The position numbers and the translations under genes are program-made. The notes under the pieces were generated by a model that was not told the DNA's origin, ran no database searches, and saw only the letters and a list, made by a program, of their open reading frames with translations. This document shows, one piece after another, positions 1-12,100 of a DNA stretch of 64,000 nucleotides. Source of the DNA: Owenia fusiformis (lineage: Eukaryota; Annelida; Polychaeta; Sabellida; Oweniidae). The number at the start of each line of letters is the position of its first letter. Positions within the stretch are counted from its first letter, which is position 1. The DNA lies in NCBI GenBank assembly GCA_903813345.2, contig CAIIXF020000004.1, positions 9,930,196-9,994,195 of the forward strand, given 5' to 3'.

Positions 1-368
1 TTATCTTAGAATATTAAATTTATATGGATAAATTCTTGGATTGTAGCAGTTCATGGCACAAGGTGATGGTTTGATTGATGCACAGAAAAAGTGAATGGAG
101 TGAAGACTGTTACTGAAATAGAAAGAATACATAAGCAAATTAGCTGGATCATGTATTCAATCACGAGGTCTTCAGCCTCGCGTACCTGCTATCAGAATCC
201 TGGTTACGCCGCTGCCTGGTAATACGAGTAATGTGTGAAGTCACAACGGCTGGCCGTAGTAATAGCGGACCATGATGAATATTCAAAACATTTTAGTGAG
301 GTTTCATGTTCAAATCGTAATATAGACCTCAGAGCAGGTGTAATATATTCGAATTCACCCCTTTGCGC

Positions 369-763
369 TAGAGTCCATTTCACTGCTTCAGTGCGTCAGT
401 AGAACGGCAAAAATAAGAAATTCGGAGACTATTGTGCAATAATATATGGAAAAGTATATTCATAATGTACATGAATGACATTTGTATATTTCAGATTTTT
501 TAGTTTTTTGTGCAATAAGCCTGTGCCGTCTTGTAATTTGAAGAATTTCAGCCATGTTAATCTTATTGAAAATAACATGGCAGAGAAACATCCAAATATA
601 AGAGGCCACACACTTTATAAGCCAAACTAGAAGCAATCCAAGATATACAAATGTCATTCATGTACATTATGAATATACTTTTCCATATATTATTGCACAA
701 TAGTCTCCGAATTTCTTATTTTTGCCGTTCTACTGACGCACTGAAGCAGTGAAATGGACTCTA
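369..763. mobile_element. Foldback MITE, copy 1 (TA-flanked)
   Basis: About 395 bp with ~120-bp terminal inverted repeats beginning GAGTCCATTTCACTGC and flanked by TA on both sides (369-370, 762-763). The centre is unique and holds no transposase. TA flanks suggest movement by a Tc1/mariner-type transposase. Confidence 0.8.
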
Positions 764-1828
764 GACACAAAAGCTTTCGAGCCTCTCACTCCCTTTGGTC
801 GCTCGCGTTACAAAAAATGTTTGTTTCTTAGCCCTGTGGGGTGTATTTGACGATATTGACCCTGCTCTTCGGTCTATATTTCTTAAATAGGGTCTAATCA
901 TCGATCTTGAATATAATTTTGTTCAGAGAGAATTTCATTTTCAAAAAATTCAAAACATTTTTGAATTTTTAATTATATAAGGATAAACAGGTGTTTGAGG
1001 GAGGTGACCTTGTGTTTTATTGACCGATAATAGCAAAGTTCAATATTGATGCAGAGATGGAGTGCTCCTACCATTCAAAATTTGCAAAAAATATAATAAA
1101 CTGAAAAAGATTTAAAATTCCCACCTTTTGAATGGCAGACATCTTGATTCTCTCGTTGAACGAGAACTAAACGAGATTATGCATAGACATTTGAAATAAG
1201 CTCAATATCCTTTATTTAGTGCACCATACCATTTATATTGGCACCCACATAATCCTGATATAAGAAAGAGCTGTTTGGTTTCGTAATGTGATCCTGCAAA
1301 TCATTGAATCTAACAAGAAAACAAAAATAAGTTTCCGTAAAATTCTCATTAAAGTTCGGCAATTTCCGATGAGGCGGGGCACTGAAGAATTTGACCTACT
1401 TCAGAATCAAAACAAGAGCACATTTGTGTCAATTGTCACGACCAGAAAAGTCTGATTGAGTTTATAATCGTTACCGTTATCTAAACGGAATCGGAGCAAA
1501 CGAAGGTGTCGATCAAGAGGTGAGATTGTTTACATGTTTCCTCCTAAGTGACCACAAACATGGGAATGCATTTCAATGTGAAATGGTCTGTAAACGCCAC
1601 ATGCAATTTTACAAGCCACAGGAAGGTTTCTTAGCCCTTGGGCCCTCTAGACTATGGGGTTCTTTGGGTGTGTTCACACAGTGTAACATTTAAGGATGGA
1701 CTGATTTCCAGCCTTTGGCAATAAGCTATAGATATTTGTAATGCCTGAAACTGAATACAGAATTCCGGACTACCGGTCTAGTTGAAAGCCCATGATTCAG
1801 CTGCTTACGCGTGATTGTGTAAAAAAAC
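764..1828. other. Gene-free spacer between the two MITE copies
   Basis: AT-rich DNA, no plausible exon or RNA gene seen. Possible calpain promoter region, but no convincing core promoter could be picked. Confidence 0.4.
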
Positions 1829-2224
1829 TAGAGTCCATTTCACTGCTTCATTTCGTCAGTAGAATGGCAAAAATAAGAAATTGGGAGACCATTGTGCAAT
1901 AATATATGGAAAAGTATATTCATAATGTACATGAATGACATTTGTTTATTTCAGATTTTTTAGTTTTTTGTGCAATAAGCCTGTGCCGTCTTGTAATTTG
2001 AAGAATTTCAGCCATGTTAATCTTATTGAAAATAACATGGCAGAGAAACATCCTAATAGAAGAGGCCACACACTTTATAAGCCAAACTAGAAGCAATCCA
2101 AGATATACAAAAGTCATTCATGTACATTATGAATATATACTTTTCCGTATATTATTGCACAATGGTCTCCCAATTTCTTATTTTTGCCGTTCTACTGACG
2201 AAATGAAGCAGTGAAATGGACTTT
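1829..2224. mobile_element. Foldback MITE, copy 2 (TA-flanked)
   Basis: Nearly identical to the element at 369-763, same orientation of the central unique part, same GAGTCCATTTCACTGC ends and TA flanks. The few differences (for example in the block after CTGCTTCA) are mirrored in both arms of each copy, as expected if arms are corrected against each other. Confidence 0.8.
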
Positions 2225-2889
2225 AGTTGACATGTGCTGTAATGTTCCTAGCAGGTTTACCAAAGTCGCACATTTTCCTCTAATACTCTATTGTATACAG
2301 GATAATTATCTCAGGATTTATCGAACAAATACTACATCTACAATCAATAATCCGCTATTTGAACCTTAACATTTAAAAAATCTATCTATTTTTACGAAGG
2401 CCCCCACGAAGTGGGCGGTACCCTTTGTTTTATGGACCGGGTTAGGACCATTCACATGACCTAAGTCCCACCTTTATTAGCTTATATGGCAAATCATCAA
2501 GGCAACTGCCAAGTCATTAAATTATCTGATTGTGATTAGAGATCTGATGTATTACATACTATGACATTAGTCACATATTTACTCCATCGAGCAACTACAT
2601 GTATAAAGAAAGAAATAATAGTAACGCCACACATCTCTGTTGTTCTATATTAACATGTAACGTCATTAACATGTTACCTAACCAACAACAAAACAAGTAT
2701 TTACTTTGTTCATTGCTGATCTCCGATTCTCCGTGATCATTTCATAAGAAGTGGATCAGTTTTCTCCATTAGCTTTCTATTTTAATCGCAATTATATTTC
2801 TAAAAGGTTTCTGACTTCTTATTCCTTGTTTTTATCCAGTGCAATTTCTCAAGAGTTTTTCCACAAATAATGTGACAAAATGTAAAAGA

Positions 2890-3056
2890 CTTTCACTAGA
2901 ATTTCCCACAACGGGCTTTAAATGAAAACAACAGGCAAAATTAATGGAAATCATAAATTTAATATGGAAAAGTTGAAAAATCCCTGAAAAACAACAGGTG
3001 ATTTTGTGAAAACAACTGGTGAAAATTGCCTGTTGACTGCTGCTTATGAAACCCCT
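2890..3056. mobile_element. hAT-like MITE with CAGGGG-type ends, degraded copy A
   Basis: Related to the intact copies at 10462-10630, 17071-17241 and 30384-30553. The right end TGAAACCCCTG is intact; the left end is eroded (GACTTTCACTAG). It ends 34 bases before the splice acceptor of the calpain start exon. Confidence 0.6.
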
Positions 3057-3089
3057 GCTTTTGTTATAAAAAGTCTGCATCTATATTTC

Positions 3090-3109
3090 AGATTTGAGAA
3101 GAGATAAAG
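3090..3109 (+). promoter_or_regulatory. Probable 5' UTR splice acceptor before the calpain start codon
   Basis: A pyrimidine-rich tract ending ATATTTCAG at 3083-3091 is followed by 18 bases and then the ATG at 3110. This suggests the start codon lies in the second transcribed exon and that the promoter is upstream. The first exon could not be located in bases 1-3090 from sequence alone. Confidence 0.5.
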
Positions 3110-6100
3110 ATGGTATTTGGACTGTTTAGTTCCCCTGTTCTTTACAAGGGCCAAGACTATGCTGCACTACGCAAAGAGCACCAAGATTCAGGTCACCTCT
3201 ACATCGACAACCAGTTCCCCCCTGATGATAAATCCCTGGGTCCCAGCGGGGGTAAAGGGGGTCATGTAGAGTGGAAACGACCAAAGGTAAGCCTGGGATT
3301 TTCTCACATGTGGTATGGACATTCTAGGAAACCGTTTGAAAAGCAAAATAACAGAACTCCAAATAATGTATGAATCACACAAAACAAAACAATGTATTTT
3401 ATTTCCCAAAATCCTGGGAACAACATAGTTGTACTGTGTTATTTCATGCTTTAATGCAAGATATTCATCTACCATATGAAATGTTTTGGTTTACAATCAT
3501 CGCGGTGAAATGCAAGGGGTCTTGGGACTGTCAATAGATGGCGTGATATTCAGTTGGTTAGATGTATAAATACTCTTTATACATGTCAATGTATATCCGT
3601 GAAATGAATCACATTGATAATACCAAACGACATGTTATTGAAAGCACCATGAAGTACTGAACAACTCATCAATGACCTGTTATCAATGAATCACAATGAA
3701 TATTGGGAAACACACCAGTACAGAAGAACCTTTTTAATTGTTACACCTTTTTTACCGTCCAAAAGTGCTTGGATGAGCAGGTGTTCACATTTTAAGGTTT
3801 TATAAATGGATAAGTCAAGAAGAGAAGAAATTTAAGACAGGAAAAGTGTTCGCATTTAGAGATCTTAAAATTGTAAAGGTGTTCGCATATAGAGTTTCTA
3901 CTGTAGTATATATTTTAACATCACTAATGACATGTTCAAGTGCCAATTTGAGTGGTATAACCCAATACTGCAATACAGATTATCTATTTACATTTGTTAG
4001 CATGTAATCACTGATAAACTACATGCCCCTGTTGAGAGATAGTTGGAGCAAAGGGATGATATCCAAATGTTTATACATGTGGTAAAATTGTTGTTTTAGT
4101 TCCATTACTTATTACTGTTTAAAATGTTTCTTTAGTCATGAAGGGTTGTCTTAGATAGGTTTTACTGTACAAAATACAGCTTTGTGAACAAAATGAGTGA
4201 TTAAAGTGAAGTCAAAGGAATTGCACGTTAAAGTCTTCAGGGGTACTTATTGAATCAGAGCTTGTTATACCATTATCCTACCTTCAAGGTGGTTGGTGGT
4301 TGCAGTTTGACACATTGTTATTAAAAAAACATTCCTTTCACTACCAAAGTAGGGACAGACAAAAAGTCTATGCTGTATATTCTTTAACATTGCGATTACA
4401 TAAGAGTCATATGCCATTGCCTTGACCCCATCTCTGATAGTCAGAGCAAAGGCCAAAACATACTGTTCTGGCCATGAACTTAAGTTTCTGACCATAGAAA
4501 CTGAATATGATATGTTTATTGCAAAGAAGTCATTTTTGACATTCAAAATAACATGAGCAAGATATTGATGAATTAAAGGACCACAGAAGGTATTGCAACA
4601 GATTTTAGACAGTCATATGTTGGATTGCGGCTATTTTCTGAGGATTTAAACAGGTGCATATGTTAGGCCAATGCATTATCTAGAGAAAAGTACTCATAGA
4701 GATGCATGATCAAATAATTTGGACTTTGAGAAAGGGAAGGTGCAAACAACCCAACAAATTTTTTTTTTAACTTTATTTTAGTATAATTCATTTCTTATGA
4801 ACGGGATTCAGATTCTTTTTAAATACAAGTTCATGTTTAAGTCCTTTAATGATGTTTTCTATCTTCCTGGAGTAGGTCCCACTGTTGGCATTATTTGTCG
4901 AAATTGTTGTTTAATGTCATTCATGCTCTGGGCTGTGTATTTCCATGTATCAGTGAATTTGTCGCACTTCCCAGCCATGACAAGCTTAGCAAAAGCTTTA
5001 TTAGCAAGAGCGTCTGAAAATACAGTTTTGATATATTTGCACATTGCACATAGTTGAAAATAAATCGTTTCAATTAATGTTGTGAATTTCTGACTACATG
5101 TACATATTGGGATAAAAGTACACCCATAAATGTGGGGTCGGATTGGCATTTTTTCTTATTTGTTATTATTTGAGGCCAATTCTCTTGCCTTATCAAATGT
5201 CAGAAGTAAAAAAACGCAAACCGAGCACATATTTATTGGGGTAGATAAAAGATATAGGCTAGACCTCAAAATTATAAAAATAGTTGACTATAGCAATAGA
5301 TCAAGAAGGATTGGCTCCCAGGGGCCCATCTTGATATTCTGACATATAAGGGGTCACGTTACTGCTATGTTGTGATAAGAAAATTTGAAATCAAACAGCT
5401 GCCATTTTGTTACTTCAGAATTTCAATCCTGAGATTTGGTCTTATTTCCCAACAAAAAATTTCAAAACACACAAGAAGTAACCAAAATATTAGTTCAAAT
5501 CTCTTAGATTGCTGATTATGAATTTATAATGTTATAATGTCAGAAAATAACGACATTTTCACTGTCGTTATCAACCAAGGTCAAGGTTGAATATCTCCAT
5601 GGCAAAGGATAACTCACATGTTACTTTATATGGTCTTGCTGCAACATCATCACCATGACAACCCATTATTGTGTTGCGTTCCACACAATGTAGTGCCTGC
5701 ATGGTTGCTAAGCATGGGTTCATCCCTAGCGATATACTCTCTGCGTAGTTGACCAAGCATCGCCTGTAGACTTTTTTCTCACACTTGTTTGTTACTGTCA
5801 CATAATTATCTATAATAAATAATATCTGTTTAAGGCATTTAGGTTGTTAATTATCAGTAATTAAAAAAACAGGGAATACTGTTTTCAAATTTGATGAAGA
5901 TATTTACATATTATGGTCGAATATATAGTTCAAGATCAAAATGTTTGATTTAAATGTTGAAATTTAACACTCCCTAAAATGTCTTTTTTGTTAAGTTGCA
6001 TCACCTCAAAGCTTTTTATCACTTTACTCAATTTTAGTATAGTAGGAACAAGGGGTTCCCATGCACCCATAAGGTGTGAATAAGTTACATACATTTTTGT

Positions 6101-9100
6101 CATCCCTATGGTGTCTATTTAATGAATTCATTTGTTAACATTGCCAACTAATGTCCCATAGTACTTTTATGGCGGCATTCAGTTACCATGGTTACGCATC
6201 TTTAGACATCTTACCTTGGTATCTTAAATCATTTGTAGCTCTGTCATTATCTATAGAAATGATAGTGGTACCAAATTAAACCTCGTTAAATTTCCAATAA
6301 ATTTCTGATATTCAATTATGCAAATTATCTAATTTGCATAAATTATGACGTCATCAATCTATTTTTGGTTCAGAATTTCCAACTATAGCAAAGTATCTAT
6401 TAGAACTGAGGCCGTTACATAACTTTCGTAATACTGATTCAATTTTGGATCTGTTTTCACTTTTATGTTGCTTATACCTCCTACTAATAGAATAAAGGAA
6501 AAATTATAACTTAATTAATTTAACCCCCCCTGACAGCCCCCATATTTGAAGATTTTGGTGAAACCTGGCAATTTACATTAATTATTAGGTTCCTGATGCC
6601 CCCAGAAGCTATATGATGGCCCCCAGTGGCCCCAAGAATCTATACAGGGGCCCCAAGTGGCCCCCAGAAGCTATACTGTGCTCCCCAGAAGCTATATGTT
6701 GGCCCCCAGAAGCTGAATAGTGGCCCCCAGGAGCTATACGGTGGCTCCCAGAAGCTATACAGGAAACCCTGTGGCTCCCAGGAGCTATACGATGGCGCCC
6801 AGAAGCTATACAGGGGCCCCCAGTGGCCCCAAAAAGCTATGCGGTGGCCCCCAGAAGCTACACAGGGGCCCCCAGAAGCTATACTATGGCCCCCAGAAGC
6901 TATACAAGGGCCCCCAGAAACTATACTATGGTCTCCAGAAGCTATATGGTGGCCCCCAGTGGCCCTCGGAAGCTATATGATGGCCTCCAGAAGCTAATTA
7001 CTGGCCCCCAGGAGCTATACGGTGGCTCCCAGAAGCTATACAGGGGACCCCAGTGGCCCCAAGAAGCTAAACGATGGCCCCCAGAAGCTATACAGGAGCC
7101 CCAAAAAGCTACATGATGGCCCCAAGAATCAAAATGATGGCCCCCAATAGCTCCCAGAAGATGTGAAGGGCCCCCAGTAGCCCCTAGAAGCTATACGATG
7201 GCCCCCAGTGGCCCTCATAGGCCATATGATGGCCCCCAGAAGCTAAATAGTGACCCTCAGGAGCTACATGGTGGTTCCCAGAAGCTACACAATGGCCCCC
7301 AGAATCTATATGGTGGCCCCCAATGGCTCCCAGAAGCTATAAAGGACCCCCCCAGTAGCCCCTAGAATCTATACGGTGGCCCTCAGTGGCCCCGAAAGCT
7401 ATATAGTGGCCCCCAGAAGCTATACAGAGGCTCACAGTGGCTCCCAGAAGCTATACGATGGCCCCCAGAAGCTATGCAAGGGCCTGCAGAAACTGTACTG
7501 TAGCCCTCAAAAGCTATACAGGGGCCCCCAGTGGCTCCCAGAAGCTATAAGATGGCCCCCAGAAGCTATGCAAGGGCCCGCAGAAACTATACGATAGCCC
7601 CCATAAGCTATACGATGGCCTCGAAGCTATACAGTGTCCCCCAATGGGCCACCATATAGCTTTGGGGGCCACCGTATAGCTTCTAGGGGCTACTGGGGGC
7701 CCTGTATAGCTTCTGGGAGCCATTGGGGGCCATCGTGTAGCTTCTGGGGGTTGCTGTATAGCTTCTGGGGGCCGCTGTATAGCTTCTGGGGGCCATCGTA
7801 TAGCTTCTTGGGGCCACTGGGGTTCCCTGTATAGCTTCTGGGTGCCACCATATAGCTCCTGGGGGCCACTAATTAGCTTCTGGGGGCCATCATATAGCTT
7901 CTGAGGGCCACTGGGGGCCACCATATAGCTTCTGGAGACCACAGTATAGTTTCTGTGGGCCCTTGTATAGCTTCTGGGGGCCATCGTATACCTTCTTGGG
8001 GCCACTTGGGGCCCCTGTATAGATTCTTGGGGCCACTGGGGGCCATCATATAGCTTCTGGGGGCTTCTGGAACCTAATAATTAATGTATTTTGCCAGGTT
8101 TCACCAAAATCTTCAAATATGGGGGCTGTCAGGAGAGGGTTAAATTAAGTTATAATTTTTTTAAACAAATTCATTTATCTATTTATCTCTAAAGCAAAGG
8201 GAGAATAACTTTCTTTTAACTCATTAAGAACGTGAAATGTAAAAACCTCATTATCAAGTGATGTTACCATAGCATCTGAAATGTTAGAAATATTACATAA
8301 ACCATATGATGAATCATCTTCACTTCTAATCATGCTATATACTTCAGATACTTTAAGAATCAAGAATATGAAGAATATGATGAAAATCAGACTATATGTA
8401 TACTATTTATATGAATCATTGAAAGTGCATGGTAAATTATAAAATTGGATCTTAAATATACAGGGTCGAGATAACCCTTTTGACCCCTGTGAATGATAGT
8501 CAAAATACATGTAACCTTTCCACATACTTATTAGTTCAGTTCAATACATGCACATTTTTACTCAATAAGATTGAAACTATGGTTGTTACTTTTTTTGTTA
8601 ATTTAATATTCTTTTTATAATTGTCAAACAATGACGTTCACAGTAGCTGCGTCCAAAGCTGGATAATTTTGTTAATTCTGATCCAATTTTGAAGATTTGT
8701 TGTCTCTTTAATGTTGCTTATATCTTTCACTCATCAAATAAGGGACAAAACTTTGCACACATTCTGTCATACGGCCTCAGTTCTAATAGATATGTTGCTA
8801 TACTAGGATATTCTGAACCAAAAATGGATTGATGATGTCACAATTAATGCAAATTAGCTAATTTGCATAACTGAATATTGTAACCATATAGTAAATTTAA
8901 TAAGGTTTAATCAGATACCAATAGCATCTCTATAGACCAAATAATGGCGAAGCTACATTGATTCAAGACTCCAAGGTAAGATGTATGTATATTATTGTCA
9001 AATAATGACATTCACGATAGCTGCCTCGAAAGTTACGTAATACTGATTCAATTTCGAACGTGTTTTCACTTTTATGTTGCATATACCTTCTACTAATAGA

Positions 9101-12100
9101 ATAAAGGACAAAACCTTTCAGAAATTTTGCCATACGGCCTCAGTTCTAATAGATACGTTGCTATAGTTGGAAATTCTGAACCAAAAATAGATTGATGACG
9201 TCATAATTTATGCAAATTAGATAATTTGCATTATTGAATATCAGAAATTTATTGAAAATTTAACGAGGTTCAATTTGGTACCAATATCATTTCTATAGAC
9301 CAAATAATGACAGAGCTACAAATGATTTAAGATACCAAGGTAAGATGTCTAAAGATGCGTAACCATGGTAACTGAATGCTGCCATAAAAGTACTATGGGA
9401 CATTAGTTGGCAATGTTAACAAATGAATTCATTAAATAGACACCCTAGGGATGACAAAAATGTATGTAACTTATTCACACCTTATGGGTGCATGGGGACC
9501 CCTTGTTCCTACTATACTATTTCATCTGCATTGCAAATTCAGTGAGCAAAATTTAAATTAAGATAATTATTTCAAAAACTCACCTAATTCTTTGACTGAA
9601 GAAAAGCTGCCATCTGAAAAATGAAAAGCAGTTAGTATCTCTATTTAAAACCCCCCAAACCATATAAATAGATTTGCATTTAATGAAAAGCATGCTTTAA
9701 CAGATTGATATGATTTTAATAATTGAAAACGAGATGTGTTTGGTGGTCATCTAGTCATCATTGATTGGACAACATTTCGATGTTACTCTAATAGACGGGT
9801 AAGAATATTTGTGACTATTAATATGTGAAAGAACTATAAAACATATAAATTTGCTGTCTTTAGTATGGCTACATTTTCTTAGATCTTGTGATTTTCGGTA
9901 CAGAGTTTTATTTTCTATTGAATTGAATAGAATTCAATTAAAATGGAATTGCTTGTACCTGTAGCCTTCATTAATGCTTCAAATGCTAAGTTTGGGCACA
10001 TGTTCTGTTTGTTCATCAGCTGAGACTCTCTCAGATACACCATAAGTGTGCTGACTGCATGGCCTATGGGACATTTGGCTGCTATACAGTCAACGAATTT
10101 CTAAAAATCAAATAGTGATATATTTTGAAAATAATTGTTTGGATAATAATATAACCAATCCTACAGCAGAGGGCGGATAGAATATGCCTTGGCTCACAGA
10201 TTTGCTGAATCTTGAATTTGATCAAACAACATAGACGTAGAATTTACATTTCTGAAAGTATGAATAATCAACTTTTGTAATTTATGTTTTTTGGTAGGAA
10301 TCCTCCAATTATCTCAAATTACTTTTCTGTTATACTTCTCCTTGATGGCAGTGTTTTTATCATTGAACGGATTACTTTCATAATATTTTTGTCTTTTGTA
10401 TCTCTGTTTTCAAATAGAACTGCAGAGAAGTGACCTTACCCTGCAGAATTCTCACATAAATCAGGGGTTTCACTAGAATTTCTCACAACAGGCTAAATAA
10501 ATTAAAACAACAGGCAAGAAAATTAATGGAAATCATAAATTTAACAGGGAAAAGTTGAACGTCTCTAAAAATAACAGGCAATTTTGTGAAAATGACCAAT
10601 GAAAAAAGCCTGCTGCTAATGAAACCCCTGTAAATGGCCTTTTATTCCTACCGAATCCATAGGAAAATGTTTTTTTAAGAGTATTAATAAATGAAATATT
10701 GCACATTGACTTGCCTGTTGTCCTTCACAGAATACATCCTCTGTTATCTCTATGATGTTTTTAGATCTAAAGAATGATTTCTGAACATCAACACAGTTGG
10801 CAAAGTTGTCTTCGGCACACCCAACATTTTGCTGTAATTAAGAATATGTTTATACATTGATTTATAAGACAATTTATAACAATAGGTAATATAACTGTAA
10901 ATTAAATTTTGACAAGATTGGTGAATTTGTCTTCTTTGCTTCAGTCCGTTTATTTACTAAAATTTTCAAAATTGCTACAAAATTGTATGATATATGTATT
11001 ATGTACAATATGTACCTGACAGTTTTGAATTATCGTAGTGGTTACTTGACAACAATATTCCAAATGCTTTATACCATATAATATATATATACCATATACC
11101 AATATATACCATTTTGGTATTTGTACTCAGAAATAACAGCAGTAGAAGAAACTATATGCTACTGTTCCTAAACTGAACTCAAATAAATTTATTTAAAAAG
11201 ACTGAAAATTTAAACTCACGAAGTTTGGCTCATTCAGTTCCCTGGAATACCTCTCTAAGACACTTTCAGTTGCATCTGCGACAAAACACCTAGATATGAC
11301 CAAAAACACCCTCAACAGATAACCGCTGTTCATCTTAGATTATTTTTCATAGAATTGTAAATATGAGAACTTTGAGGAACTTTATAGGATTTAGGCAGGT
11401 GATTCTTTTGTAATAATATCGATAACTCATTAATAACTTGTTGAATTTATTTTCAATAAATATTTTGAGTTGGTTTTAGTTAAAATTATTTTCCTCATCA
11501 TGAATGATAACTGGATATTGATGATGATATCTGAATAAATATTAACCTCATTTCAAAGGGCAATATACTAAAATGAGGTTATCAGTATTATTGCCACCAG
11601 TAATGCCCAGAGCTGAAATAGCAAAAACTAATACTGGTACTGAACAATAATAATATATGCACTGAACGATATCTCATTTCCCCGGGGAACATTACTGGGT
11701 ATTATCCTACACTTAGTGCACTAAATGTATAATAACATGAAAAAATAAATTTGATATTTATTGGAAAAATGAATGACCGGAGGATATCGTATTGATATAC
11801 CTTGGGCGGAGGATATTGTGATGATATACTCCGGAAAACCCAATATGCGGAGGATATTGTGACGATATACTCCGGTTCTTGATTTCCCGCCAAATTGACT
11901 CTATTTGGGTTTGCAATGATATTATGCATTTAGTACACTCCTTGTTAGTGAAGGATAATAAGAACATCCTATGCTTTTTTTCAGAATATCATTTTAATCT
12001 ACTCGGTGATATTGAACAAATATTTCACTCTATTGAGGTGAATACCTGTACATCTTTCACAAGTGATATTCCACGAAGCCCGAAGGGCAAGTGGAATATC

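Larger units (their letters stand above)
6035..9519. mobile_element. Giant palindromic (foldback) element, ~3.5 kb, TA-flanked
   Basis: Left arm 6035-6500 and right arm about 9050-9519 are inverted copies, starting TAGTATAGTAGGAACAAGGG and ending with its mirror. Both arms include motifs such as TTAGACATCTTACCTTGG and the AT-rich block around 6300-6360 (mirror 9190-9230). Between them lie a second, diverged copy of the right arm (about 8640-9000) and an inner foldback unit (6505-8165). No transposase seen. It fills most of the 3774-bp intron 5810-9583 of the twin six-cysteine gene. Confidence 0.8.

Noticed and set aside
6626-8005. Long Pro/Tyr-rich open reading frames on both strands
   Set aside because: They are translations of a 21-bp repeat without stop codons; no splice sites, start context or family resemblance.
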